DNA of 26,955 bases from CAZSVI01 sp964610205. Lineage in GTDB: Bacteria; Bacillota; Clostridia; DSM-8532. Position numbers and translations under genes: made by a program. Within the stretch, counting starts at the first letter, position 1. Every line of letters begins with the position of its first letter. The notes beneath the pieces are model-generated. The model worked only from the letters and a program-made list of their open reading frames with translations, was not told where the DNA came from and did no database searches. The DNA lies in contig CAZSVI010000044.1 of assembly GCA_964610205.1 (NCBI GenBank), positions 1 to 26,955 of the forward strand, read 5' to 3'. Below, in pieces: positions 1-9,335 of the stretch.

Positions 1-301
1 CCGCCGACGGTGTGAGTGCGGTATGAACTTTTAGGATGAACAGACCTGTGAGCGTAGTCTGAAGCAATTAAGTGTGTAGGAACTACCGGGAATCCACCCC
101 GTTATCAATAGGACACAGATGATAGTCTGTTATGGCACTTGCATCAGTATATGTCTATATATGTTGAATCTCTGATTCAACATATATAGTATGAATTAAT
201 GAAATACCTTGGCAAAGGTAAAATGAATACGGGTTATGGTTACATACCGGTTAAACAGGTAAGAGAATGTAGGGTATATGGAGCATTAAGTTAAAGCCTG
301 C
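1..301 (+). other. Structured non-coding region, possible group II intron domain I remnant
   Basis: No credible coding frame is visible. On the plus strand the sequence contains several short helices: ACAGA/TCTGT near 115-130, ACCTT/AAGGT near 206-219, and the perfect palindrome at 155-189. The wording around 45-145 and 200-285 reminds me of the 5' domain I of bacterial group II introns, but this is from memory and I could not align it. No reverse transcriptase and no domain V hairpin follow. If it is an intron it is a fragment that continues left of the window and stops before the large VWA gene. Another structured RNA remains possible. Confidence 0.3.
155..189. repeat. Palindromic element, copy 1
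   Basis: A perfect 16-bp inverted repeat (155-170 with 174-189) closes on a 3-nt loop. The outer 12 bp, CTATATATGTTG / CAACATATATAG, are identical to the outer stem of the hairpin at 9396-9435, while the inner stem and loop differ. Two copies with an invariant outer stem suggest a small dispersed palindromic element or two related RNA hairpins. There is no T-run after the stem, so it is not a standard terminator. Confidence 0.7.
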
Positions 302-3300
302 TCATTTTGCATTCTGGAAGTAGTATTCCACCCCTGCCTTGTATCCGTCCGTAAATCCCAGCACATTCTGTGATGCGCTTGCATTCCCGTCAAAGCTGAA
401 TTTTACCGGACCTACTGCCTGTGATATTGAAGGGGTACCCCCTATAGAGCTTCCTATTGGACCTATGTTGACTCCAAACCTGTCGGCTATGCCAAGTGCC
501 AGGGCCTTTGCCGATTTCAATATTTCATTGTAGTCATCCTTTTCCAGTGAAAATGCCGCGACAGACCAGACAGAGGTTTCAACTCCTTTAAAAGCTCCTA
601 CCGCATACTGTCCCGCGCTTTTTACAATATCTATAACTGTGCTTTCCACAAAAGCTCCCTTCTCAAGCGTATCTATAACTGAAATCATCTCATAGGTTCG
701 CGGATCGATTTCAAACCACGCCCAACGCTTTCGGCCGTCAATTATTGACGGTTTGTCGGTAATAAGTATCATATTGGATGAATCCACAAAATGTTGTATA
801 ATATGTTCAGACAGACCTGCATTCTCCAAATCCTTTCTCGTATCATCATATATATAATCAAGAAATACAAGCCCGGTTCCTTCCGGCGCCTTTTCCCATA
901 TTTCCTCAAGTCCGTACGCCTGGCCGGGCAGAACACTTGCTTCAAGCGTCGAAGCATATATCCCGCTCATTATATTGAAGCTTTTAATTAAGTCTTCTTT
1001 GCCGGCATGGATTTCGTTGTTTGTTTCAAGAAGGCTTATGGAGGTTTGTAATTTTTCTCCGGCTTTTTGAGTTATGACAATAACCCTTGGTTTTTGTGTC
1101 CTGCCCGCAACAAGGTCCATTTTTTCTATGAGTGCATTATCATGAAGAGTCTGCGAAGATATAAATTTAGATATAATGCTTCTTCCATACCACCTCAGCG
1201 CTGAAAGCTCACTTGGATTTTCCGCATGGCTGTAAACCGTTGATGCTGTTTCCTGGAGCTTCAACGCAGCTGCTTCCGGGAGGTCGGGAGCGTTTATGCT
1301 CACTGTCATAAACACTTCATCGATTTCCATACCCTCATCAAGCCTTACTGTATGTATGGCAATGGCATTTGATTTATGCGGCAGGCTAAACGCAAGTTGA
1401 ATTTGCTTAACATCAATCTTATCGAGTTCAATATAATCTTCGCCGAAAATTTCTCCCTCAGGGGTTATCAAGTATACCCTTGCTCTGTTCCCATCCTTTG
1501 CAATACCTATATCGATGGCATCAAGGCTTAAAATATCAAGGTTAATATAATCGGCATACAATAATTCACTGACAAGTGTTGATTCGCCGTCCGTATCTCC
1601 GCCGAGGGCATCCGAAATATCTCCCATATGCTCTCTTGCACCCTTTTCAGTCAGGAATCCGAGAGCATTGACCTCGAAATATATCGCATTCGGTTTTTGT
1701 TCTATATAGTAGTCATAATCAATGTATACAAGACGCTTAAGAGCATCAAGCTCATCCATGAAAGGCATGACAAGAACATGATAATTATTGCCGTCATCCA
1801 CGTAGGAGACTGCGGGCAGGCAGTCAATTCTTATTTCTTCCACACCGGACATTTTAGAAAGCTCGGCTTTCCCACGGTCGGTCAGACTTACTACCTTTAG
1901 TTTGGGTTGATAACCCAGTCTTGAAAGAACTTCAACTGCCATATTCGCATAATCCTGTTCCATACCGAAGCCCTGAGTCATCAATGCTTCTTTCGAAATA
2001 CTGTGATTGAATGGACTATATCTGCCGGTGCTTGGAATATAACGAAGCCGTTTCATTGCTTTTATCATATCTTCAACCGAATTGATTTCCTTTATTAGCT
2101 GAGAACCGTATAAGCTGATAGAGGGAACAGGTATATCCTGTTTATCAACTGCGGGTTCGCTCAGAGGAATATTCCCGCTTACAAGCTGTCCAGTTTTTTC
2201 AGGGTGATTCAACCTGTATTTTTCTACTGCAAGCGAAAGTGCCGCATTCAAATCCTGTATAAAAGTATCATTTGCTTCAATATGGACTTTTTCTCCCAAA
2301 AGCTCCTTATTATATGTCCCAACCTCAGCTTTTAATTTCAGTCCCGTAAATATCTCGGAATATAAATACCAATCCTGTTCATTTTCCGCATAAGGAAGCT
2401 GGAATATGATAATGCCTCTTCTGCTTGTACCATCATAAACAATACTGTCTTGCGAATAGCCTAAAATCAATTGATCGGTGAGATTATAAGGCAGCAGTAT
2501 GTTTGCGGTGCTTCCGCCCAAGCCTCCTTGTGTAAAATTGCCGAGACCGACGCTGCCGGATTCCTCATATAAACCAGACTCTGTTCCGGTATTTTCACCA
2601 GAGGCTTCTCCTGTCATTTTAAGGAATGTATCAGATACAACCGAGAACATATCCGGAATACCGCTTGATGAAAATCCATCTTTCTTGTCGTGGATTGTAA
2701 CATCCGCTATTACGTAGTCGCCACTATATCCGTTAATACCGTCGCTTGTAATTAAAAGGTTGTTGACAGTGAGATTAACGAATTCAGACTTGAATTGCGC
2801 GTTTAAATTCCCTGGAATCAAATCTCCATCTGAAACAACTGCGGTCTTATCATCATCCCGCAGGTCCACAAATATTTCCGCTGCGGCATTTTTCAATCCA
2901 TCAGGTATTTCAAAGAGCCACCTGACCTTGTTGAATGAACCCGGACTTATCATCCTGGGAAATGCAAAGCCTGCAGGCAGCAGGTTGGTTGCTGGATTTA
3001 CGGGTATGTAAAAATCTCCGATTCCGGTATTTATTCTGAGAGAAAACCGCTCAAGAGGGTTAATATTTAAAAGCGCCTGCATCTGCGAAATAAAATTGCC
3101 TTCAACAACTTTAAATACAGAACATACTCCCGGAACAATACCTTTTGCCTCGTTACTTATTTCACTGATATCAGTATCTTTGTCCATTATATCTTTTCCT
3201 GTGCCGGGTATCTTTGCTATTTCTTCATATCCCGTTATTTCCAGTGTAAAAGTGTCGGTCAGCTTTGAAGGCTCCTGCTTTGGCAGAGAACTTATGTTAA

Positions 3301-6300
3301 AATCCCGTTTCTTCATTTCTCCAACGAGAGGGATATCGATATGACCGTAATTGATGTCGTAAAAATGAAGCGATGACTGTGTCATAGGAATATCCGGCAC
3401 GAGGAATACCAGTGTACCGGGAAATGTCTCATCAGGCAGGATGGTTATAGAGGTATCACCCGGAACCGCCAGTGATTTTTCGACAAGCCAAGTTGCCAAT
3501 GATGCGGGATAAGCGCCTTCATTGTTATATGACAATGAAAAATGCGATGAAAAGTCGGGTACCATATAAGGAATTTTCATCATCTTTGTTTCTCCTTTTG
3601 CCCCGCCGTCTATCCAAGAAGACGGGTGGGAGGAACCGTCGGGATAAACAGTAACCTCCTGTGCCGGAAGTATGTTTTCCATCTCCATCGTTACAGCCAT
3701 AAATCGGTAGTTGGAAGGGGCATCGACACCATTCAATTTTTTCATGAACAATATTCCATCAGCAGTTAACCGCGCCGCTTCATTTGATCCGGAATTGTCA
3801 AGCTGCATGCGCTTGGAAATTATGGTATCCTGGGCAGGTATGCCGAAGCCTGATATGTAACCTGCCGTATAGGCGTCATACTGCCTTAAGATGCTGCCGG
3901 CAGTATATTTGATTGTCTCTGCCACTATTATGTCATCACTTTTTTTGACAGGGGAGAGTTCAATAAGTTTGCTTGTCGAATATGATTCCCTTGCTCCAAG
4001 CTCATTTATTTTTTCAATGCCGATAAAAAGATTGCTCAATCCGCTTTCCGGTGTATTTTGAACATCTTTGAGAACCCTGTTAAAGCTTTCAGTTAGAAGC
4101 TCAATGTCTTCCGTGACTATATATTCGCCTCCTGAAACTTCCGCTGCCAGCCTGAAATCCTCAACTTCATCTTCAATACCAAGACCGACCCAAAGAACGT
4201 TGATCTCATCTTTTTTCATATCCGATAATATTTCAAGAAGGAAGGTATTGTCGCAGCCCGTTGTCTCAAGCGCGGCATCGGTAATGTAGATAAGAACTTT
4301 TTTTGTTGAGGGTATTTCCTGAAGTGTCTTATAGGCTGTCATAATAGAACCCGGTATATCAGTTGATCCTGATGCGTTAAGCCGTCCCAATCCTCTCAAA
4401 ATTTTCATCTTATCTGTTGTTAATGCCTGGACTATTCTTACTTCACCCTCGAACTCTGTAAGCTGCATTTGTACTTCATCGGGTAGTCCTAAAATAAATT
4501 GCCGGAGGAGATTTTTTACATTGTGAATCCTGCTTCCATGTGTTTCGCTGTAATCCTCTATCATAGAGCCGCTTGTGTCAACGACAAATGAGACTACGGG
4601 AACATCCCCGATGGAAGCTTCCAGGGGTCTTTCATATGTGGCCTCGAACGTATTCCCAAGCCTTTCATTTATAGCCGAAAAAACTTTCTTCAGAGCCTCG
4701 CCGTCATCCGCACTGAAATACTGACCACCCGATACCTTTGCAAGACTTTCAAGCGTGGCGCTGTCATGGCCTTTCCCAAAGCCGATAGTAAATAGTGGAA
4801 TACCGGAATCCTGAACCAACTCCAGTGTTTCGTTCAATGTCAAGACTCTGCCTGATTTTATGTCATTTTCTCCGTCTGTAAATACGACAAGGGTGGGACG
4901 GTCTTCTGACGAAAGCATACCAAGGCCAACACTGATCGATTCATAAAGGGCGGTATCGCCGCCTACTTTAATCAATGACAGATTCCTTATTGCTTCATCC
5001 TTTGTGGTGCCTGCAAGCTGCTTTATTGCATCGTCAAAATCAACAATTTGTATTTTTGCATTATCCGGCAGTCCGCGAACAAAGGAATCAGCCGCATTCA
5101 ATGTGGTCTCCATCTGTCCTCTCATGGAGCCTGACGAATCCAGTAAAAGAACGATACTTGGAGGTGTTTTAGCCCGTTCGACTCTGATAAGATTTACGGG
5201 AGCGCCGCCCTCTAATACTGTTGTATTGGTAAGGTCCGGCAGTATATCTTTTGTGCTTCTGTCAAGGAGTGTAAAGTTAAATGTTACCTGGTTTTTTGAT
5301 TTGTCTTCTGTAAATGTCCCGATACGTATACCTCTTTCGTTATAATCTTCGCTGCCGGCTTTCAAGGCGTTTGATATGCTGAAGGGCACCTCGATTACAG
5401 TCATTTCACCAGAATTTACCGGTACCATGAGCGTTTCATAATTTGTTACAAACGAATCTCCCTTTGGATATATTTTTACATCCCACAGTCCCGCAGGTAC
5501 AAACATTATATAGTCGCCGTCAGGAGTCCGGTCCAGGTAGAAATCATCGTATGAAAATTCCGGATGGTCGATGTAAAGTTCATTGCCCCCCGAAGGAAAT
5601 GCTTCAATTCCGGATACATGTTCAGAGCTTACCTTTATGGCGCCAAGCGGTTCACCATATTTTATCAGTGGTATCTCTCCCGTTTTCAGAAGTGTAATTT
5701 TAATTTCTTTTGTTTCATTCGGATAGTACCATGTGACTTCCCAGTTGCTGAATCCCGGGTCATACATAATGCTGTCGTAATAGAAACTTGTTGACAGATA
5801 ATCATAGAGCGTATCACGGGTAGTATAGCTGCGTTTATATGAACCATAGCTGTTTATTGTGTCTATGCGGAAACTCACCGAACCTTTGTCATATTCAAGA
5901 TATATGGATTGATACTCATTCCCGGGATTGTATGACGAAAACCTTACGACATTGTCTTCATAATCTTCCGTGTTTATGACAAGTGTCTGGCCTGCCTTGA
6001 TCTCGTCCTGCCTTACTATCTTAAGTAAAATCTGTTCATAATCTATAACCGCTTCCGCCCACCAGCGGATTTTGTTGCCGTCGGTTATACTAAAGACTAT
6101 GCTGTCATTATGGTAGCCCACTATAATACCGTTCTTTTGCAATATATATTGTTCTATGTCATTTATGAACTGATGGTTTTCATCAACAGTTTTCTTATCG
6201 TCGAAAGGTACGCACATAGTCCAAGTATCACCATAAACGTATCTTTTAGAAAGGGTGTTTTGCATGTCGGCATAATCATATACATGATAGCTTCGTTCTT

Positions 6301-6613
6301 TCAACTGTATATCAGAATAATTTTTTTCAGCTCCCATCGGGTTTATAAAGGGCATAGAATTAGACCAGACGGGGAAGTTATCATCTGTTGAAAAAAACCA
6401 GACGGGCTTAAGTTCTTCCGGCATGTATGTATAAGTTTCTATATCCTGTTCCTGGAGTGCCGGCGAATCAATCAATGAAGTGTTTGTCCCGTTAATCGTA
6501 TTGTCTGTTGTAATGTCATCCTTTCCTCTTGAAAGTATGAAGACTATTACCGCAATTATTAGAATTACCACAGCAGCGGCTATAATAATGATTTTCTTCT
6601 TATTTGAATTCAA
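302..6613 (-). CDS. Giant membrane-anchored protein with two VWA domains
   Basis: This 2103-residue protein starts at TTG, with GGGGGTG about 7 nt upstream. Residues 7-28 form one hydrophobic segment after KKK, so it is probably an N-terminal signal anchor with the rest outside the cell. Two von Willebrand A domains follow, about 484-655 and 672-850. Both keep the metal-ion site: D492-S494-S496, T554 and D580 in the first, and D679-S681-S683, T751 and D779 in the second. A carboxypeptidase-regulatory-like beta segment precedes them (about 355-412). Around 1510-1625 there is a transglutaminase-like stretch, but I do not see a clear Cys-His-Asp triad. The C-terminal part carries a WAWFEIDP motif near an aliphatic helix. 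The VWA domains imply metal-dependent binding to a protein or surface ligand. Its role, such as adhesion or envelope complex assembly, is unknown. It is preceded by its own extended -10 promoter. Confidence 0.85.
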   Translation of the reverse strand: MNSNKKKIIIIAAAVVILIIAVIVFILSRGKDDITTDNTINGTNTSLIDSPALQEQDIETYTYMPEELKPVWFFSTDDNFPVWSNSMPFINPMGAEKNYSDIQLKERSYHVYDYADMQNTLSKRYVYGDTWTMCVPFDDKKTVDENHQFINDIEQYILQKNGIIVGYHNDSIVFSITDGNKIRWWAEAVIDYEQILLKIVRQDEIKAGQTLVINTEDYEDNVVRFSSYNPGNEYQSIYLEYDKGSVSFRIDTINSYGSYKRSYTTRDTLYDYLSTSFYYDSIMYDPGFSNWEVTWYYPNETKEIKITLLKTGEIPLIKYGEPLGAIKVSSEHVSGIEAFPSGGNELYIDHPEFSYDDFYLDRTPDGDYIMFVPAGLWDVKIYPKGDSFVTNYETLMVPVNSGEMTVIEVPFSISNALKAGSEDYNERGIRIGTFTEDKSKNQVTFNFTLLDRSTKDILPDLTNTTVLEGGAPVNLIRVERAKTPPSIVLLLDSSGSMRGQMETTLNAADSFVRGLPDNAKIQIVDFDDAIKQLAGTTKDEAIRNLSLIKVGGDTALYESISVGLGMLSSEDRPTLVVFTDGENDIKSGRVLTLNETLELVQDSGIPLFTIGFGKGHDSATLESLAKVSGGQYFSADDGEALKKVFSAINERLGNTFEATYERPLEASIGDVPVVSFVVDTSGSMIEDYSETHGSRIHNVKNLLRQFILGLPDEVQMQLTEFEGEVRIVQALTTDKMKILRGLGRLNASGSTDIPGSIMTAYKTLQEIPSTKKVLIYITDAALETTGCDNTFLLEILSDMKKDEINVLWVGLGIEDEVEDFRLAAEVSGGEYIVTEDIELLTESFNRVLKDVQNTPESGLSNLFIGIEKINELGARESYSTSKLIELSPVKKSDDIIVAETIKYTAGSILRQYDAYTAGYISGFGIPAQDTIISKRMQLDNSGSNEAARLTADGILFMKKLNGVDAPSNYRFMAVTMEMENILPAQEVTVYPDGSSHPSSWIDGGAKGETKMMKIPYMVPDFSSHFSLSYNNEGAYPASLATWLVEKSLAVPGDTSITILPDETFPGTLVFLVPDIPMTQSSLHFYDINYGHIDIPLVGEMKKRDFNISSLPKQEPSKLTDTFTLEITGYEEIAKIPGTGKDIMDKDTDISEISNEAKGIVPGVCSVFKVVEGNFISQMQALLNINPLERFSLRINTGIGDFYIPVNPATNLLPAGFAFPRMISPGSFNKVRWLFEIPDGLKNAAAEIFVDLRDDDKTAVVSDGDLIPGNLNAQFKSEFVNLTVNNLLITSDGINGYSGDYVIADVTIHDKKDGFSSSGIPDMFSVVSDTFLKMTGEASGENTGTESGLYEESGSVGLGNFTQGGLGGSTANILLPYNLTDQLILGYSQDSIVYDGTSRRGIIIFQLPYAENEQDWYLYSEIFTGLKLKAEVGTYNKELLGEKVHIEANDTFIQDLNAALSLAVEKYRLNHPEKTGQLVSGNIPLSEPAVDKQDIPVPSISLYGSQLIKEINSVEDMIKAMKRLRYIPSTGRYSPFNHSISKEALMTQGFGMEQDYANMAVEVLSRLGYQPKLKVVSLTDRGKAELSKMSGVEEIRIDCLPAVSYVDDGNNYHVLVMPFMDELDALKRLVYIDYDYYIEQKPNAIYFEVNALGFLTEKGAREHMGDISDALGGDTDGESTLVSELLYADYINLDILSLDAIDIGIAKDGNRARVYLITPEGEIFGEDYIELDKIDVKQIQLAFSLPHKSNAIAIHTVRLDEGMEIDEVFMTVSINAPDLPEAAALKLQETASTVYSHAENPSELSALRWYGRSIISKFISSQTLHDNALIEKMDLVAGRTQKPRVIVITQKAGEKLQTSISLLETNNEIHAGKEDLIKSFNIMSGIYASTLEASVLPGQAYGLEEIWEKAPEGTGLVFLDYIYDDTRKDLENAGLSEHIIQHFVDSSNMILITDKPSIIDGRKRWAWFEIDPRTYEMISVIDTLEKGAFVESTVIDIVKSAGQYAVGAFKGVETSVWSVAAFSLEKDDYNEILKSAKALALGIADRFGVNIGPIGSSIGGTPSISQAVGPVKFSFDGNASASQNVLGFTDGYKAGVEYYFQNAK

Positions 6614-6650
6614 ATAAAAGCACCCCCAGGCAAAAATATCCTCTATATGG

Positions 6651-6659
6651 ATTATACCA
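6651..6659 (-). promoter_or_regulatory. Extended -10 promoter of the VWA gene
   Basis: On the minus strand the sequence reads TGGTATAAT, a perfect TATAAT with the TGn extension, ending about 38 nt before the TTG start of the VWA gene. No good -35 box lies at the usual distance, which is common for extended -10 promoters. It sits between the valS fragment stop and the VWA gene, so that gene can be transcribed independently. Confidence 0.55.
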
Positions 6660-6752
6660 CTATTTATATTCTCCCCACTATATTTTTTTCACATAATGAT
6701 CATATGGAGATTTTACTTTGGTGTACCGAATGCCAGACATCAAAAGGAGTTC

Positions 6753-7040
6753 CTAACCTTCATCTCTCTCGACCAGTCTTTCTGTCGGCAGTCCGTTATC
6801 ATCAAATCCAAACGGGTAAAAGACATTATACCCCTGCATCCGTTTAAAACGTGCTATCATTTCAGCTTGCGTATAGGAAAAAATATGCCCTATATGCAGA
6901 TTCCAGCTGACTGTCGGCGGCGGTGTATCAATTGAGAAAATTTCATTCCCACCTTCGACATTGAAACTGTAAACAGCATTATCATTCCAGCGTTTTTGCA
7001 TTTCTTTTTCTGCTTGCTTGAAGTCGTATTCTTTCTTCAT
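6753..7040 (-). pseudogene. valS: valS 5' fragment (valyl-tRNA synthetase N-terminus, truncated)
   Basis: The 95 codons match the N-terminus of class I valyl-tRNA synthetase: a PPPTVS-NLHIGH segment with the HIGH ATP-binding motif at 49-52, then the block ending FDDNGLPTERLVE. The family is about 880 residues, so roughly 90% is missing, including the KMSKS motif, editing domain and anticodon-binding domain. A TAG stop follows codon 95 and the DNA beyond it does not resume ValS in any frame I tried. Residue 46, just before NLHIGH, is Trp where Gly is usual, a single-base change suggesting relaxed selection. The start is supported by GAGGAGGT shortly upstream and by the T-box leader. A working valS must exist elsewhere, so this is a relic or a duplicated 5' end left by recombination. 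Confidence 0.85.
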
Positions 7041-7059
7041 GACAATACCTCCTCATAAT

Positions 7060-7325
7060 TCGAACACAAATAAAAAAGTCCGCCTTAAGCCTTTGATTTT
7101 GCTTAGGGCGAACTGTCACGTCCACGGTACCACCTATATTCAGATATAGTTATCTGCGCTCTGCCGGTACGGGAAAATTACCATTATCCGATACCGTTTT
7201 CCTTTTAATGATGAAAAATTCCGTCGGATCCTACTAAGATATAATGTCTTTTCGGTCCGCAGCTCTAAGGCTACTTCCATACTTCCTTCTTGAAATTTTT
7301 CCTCTGTACAATTCTAATACAATTA
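7060..7325 (-). promoter_or_regulatory. T-box riboswitch leader upstream of the valS fragment
   Basis: The minus strand carries AGGTGGTACCGTGG (7122-7135), a clear match to the T-box consensus AGGGTGGNACCGCG, followed by the terminator hairpin. Upstream are an AGTAGG...CGACGG block typical of the stem I to stem III linker and AGAG-type stem I residues. T-box leaders read through when an uncharged tRNA binds, switching on synthetase genes, so a tRNA-Val sensor fits the downstream valS start. The 3' side of stem I, where the specifier loop should lie, appears very short: only about ten bases separate GAAAAGA from the linker. I could not identify a valine specifier codon. The leader may therefore be as degenerate as the gene it precedes. 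Confidence 0.8.
7072..7113 (-). terminator. T-box leader terminator
   Basis: On the minus strand a 12-bp stem (7102-7113 with 7078-7089, one mismatch and one G-U) closes over about 12 nt and is followed by six U residues at 7077-7072. It lies just downstream of the T-box motif and just upstream of the valS fragment. This is where the attenuation terminator of a T-box leader is expected. Confidence 0.8.
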
Positions 7326-7342
7326 TTTTGTTTCCAATTCCT

Positions 7343-9229
7343 TTAATTCAGCCAGCGCAGCGGAACGCCCCCATCATTCTGATCAAACCAATGATGATCA
7401 GGCCATTCAGGGATATCAATCAATTCTGTTTTTGTACCATCCTCGGTTTCCGCCGTAACATAAAATGACTTCGGCAGCCATCCATCTTTCCCTGTATTGT
7501 AAATACCTATTCTAAGCTCCTCCACATGAAGGCTGTACATGCTCAAGTCGAAGGTATATACATCCTCAATACGTTTTTCTCTTTCATCATAGGGAAGGTC
7601 AGGAAAGGGAACCGACAGGTAGGAAACATTATCCTTCAATATCAGCGTAAAATCCGCGTCGGTTTCAGCGTGTCTCCTTGAAGAAGTAACATGGGAGACT
7701 GTCAGCTTCTTAACCTTTACATCCGCCGGCAGGTTTCTGTTCTTTGGAATCTCATGACAGAATTTATCATCACCGTCAAACCACTTATCCGATGGCCATG
7801 AATCAATATGAGCATATGTATGGATTGTCTGATCCTGGGTTGTATACTGAATCTTGATTTTTGACGGTAACCATCCATCGGTATTTTTGTTGGCAATGGC
7901 AAGGAAAAACAAATCGGAGTCAATGTTGTACCCATCGACATTAAAAGTATAAATATCGGTCTTTCCCTTTTCACGTTCATTGTCCGGATTATCCGGAAAG
8001 TCTATTTCTACTGAGCCGCCGCATATGTTGTTGTATATGTACAAGTCAAAATCCGCATCGGTGTTTGCATTGGATTCCTTTGAAGTGGTGTGCTCCACAA
8101 TAATTGTAGTAACTTTTCTGTCCCTTGGAATATTCGTGAACTCACCGGATGCTTTTTTTAAAACCAGTAAACTCATGGCTCCCGCAAGATCAATAAGATG
8201 TTTCATATTATCTTCATTTGCCGTGAACCCATATGAAAACCTGTTATAAATACTATCATAAGCATCATATGCATGTAACGCCAGCCATGTTATTAAATGA
8301 TCTATTCTCCAGTTTATTGCCGGTGTTTTGCTCATATCATCAATAGTTATCTTTTCAGAAACATCAGTATCAATTCGGTTCCATTCGTTGAAATACCGAA
8401 GGGCATTATTGGTAAATATAGTAGTTTCCGAATAACCGTCTAATACATCGGCAAGGGAATTTTCATAATCCCTGTGCCAATTGCCTGTATAGCTGGTAAC
8501 ATGGTGTGGTACGGCAACATCCTGAACGGCATGTAAAACCCTGCCCAAATGAGACGGATTGCCGCTCAGAAGATAGGATTCATACCAGTACCGGCCAAGA
8601 TTGTCAACAGGCATAAACACGCTGTATGGAATTCCTTTGCCTTTTTTCCCCGTATTGTCGGCCAATGGGAATCGATTTTTCAACTCCTGGTATTTGTCTG
8701 AATAAATTCCCTTTTCGTTAAAAAAACAATAACGGAATACGGATGGTGAACAGTTACGATACCACTCCCGTCCGGGCGCGTGAACATATTCATCATTAAA
8801 CCAATACATTATGCCCGCATCCAGCTTCATACCGTATGTACTTTCATATTGCTCGGATTTTGCCGAGCCCTTGTTATAAGAGTATCCGTCAAAATCATCA
8901 AATAACCCGGGCCCTTTTTTAATATCAATAAAATGGTTGTATGATGTAAAGTTTTCATTGATATCAACAATTCCCTTCAGTTTAATGACCTCAGTATAAT
9001 GTGCTTCGTCGCTGTCTTCAAAGAATTCACTGACATGCGGATCATCCTTTCCCATGTCCACATCAACAAATTCCAAATCATGCATATCATCTGTCTGCTT
9101 ATTGCTTTGTCCTAATAAGTCCCTGTAAATGGAAACAGGCGCGTCTTTCAGTACGATATTTTCTCCCTCCAAGGCTGACACCAAATCAATAATTTTTTGT
9201 GTCAGCTTATTATGTGAGCTTCCATTCAT
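7343..9229 (-). CDS. Zinc-dependent phospholipase C homologue with two PLAT-like domains
   Basis: This 628-residue protein has an N-terminal domain (1-365) with the ligand pattern of Bacillus/Clostridium zinc phospholipase C: H6, H99 in a HFID block, H233xxxD237, H243 and H252xxxE256. Spacing is close to H118/D122/H128/H142/E146 of the family. Two related beta domains of about 125 residues follow (373-495 and 505-625). They share a TDADF motif, a GWLP motif and a WP-WFD ending, and look like PLAT/C2-type lipid-binding modules as in alpha-toxin. Secreted members have a signal peptide and a zinc-binding Trp at the mature N-terminus. Here translation begins five residues before H6 and both are missing. 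The start is firm, with GGAGGTGAT 6 nt upstream and a good promoter. It may act on phospholipids inside the cell, leave by a non-Sec route, or be inactive. Confidence 0.8.
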   Translation of the reverse strand: MNGSSHNKLTQKIIDLVSALEGENIVLKDAPVSIYRDLLGQSNKQTDDMHDLEFVDVDMGKDDPHVSEFFEDSDEAHYTEVIKLKGIVDINENFTSYNHFIDIKKGPGLFDDFDGYSYNKGSAKSEQYESTYGMKLDAGIMYWFNDEYVHAPGREWYRNCSPSVFRYCFFNEKGIYSDKYQELKNRFPLADNTGKKGKGIPYSVFMPVDNLGRYWYESYLLSGNPSHLGRVLHAVQDVAVPHHVTSYTGNWHRDYENSLADVLDGYSETTIFTNNALRYFNEWNRIDTDVSEKITIDDMSKTPAINWRIDHLITWLALHAYDAYDSIYNRFSYGFTANEDNMKHLIDLAGAMSLLVLKKASGEFTNIPRDRKVTTIIVEHTTSKESNANTDADFDLYIYNNICGGSVEIDFPDNPDNEREKGKTDIYTFNVDGYNIDSDLFFLAIANKNTDGWLPSKIKIQYTTQDQTIHTYAHIDSWPSDKWFDGDDKFCHEIPKNRNLPADVKVKKLTVSHVTSSRRHAETDADFTLILKDNVSYLSVPFPDLPYDEREKRIEDVYTFDLSMYSLHVEELRIGIYNTGKDGWLPKSFYVTAETEDGTKTELIDIPEWPDHHWFDQNDGGVPLRWLN

Positions 9230-9259
9230 GTTAATATCACCTCCGAATCATTTTATACA

Positions 9260-9288
9260 ATTATTTCATTTTTGAGACATTTTGACAA
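9260..9288 (-). promoter_or_regulatory. Sigma-A type promoter of the phospholipase gene
   Basis: On the minus strand TTGTCA (9288-9283) and AATAAT (9265-9260) each match 5 of 6 consensus bases and are separated by exactly 17 bp. The -10 box ends 30 bp before the ATG of the phospholipase gene, leaving room for the GGAGGTGAT ribosome binding site. Confidence 0.6.
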
Positions 9289-9335
9289 GATATTTTTTCA
9301 AAATTCTCCATAATTGCCTATGAATCAAAAAAGGA

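Noticed and set aside
5004..5345. Plus-strand open frame of 113 codons inside the VWA gene
   Set aside because: It lies wholly opposite a VWA domain with clear motifs, has no ribosome binding site I can see, and resembles no family.
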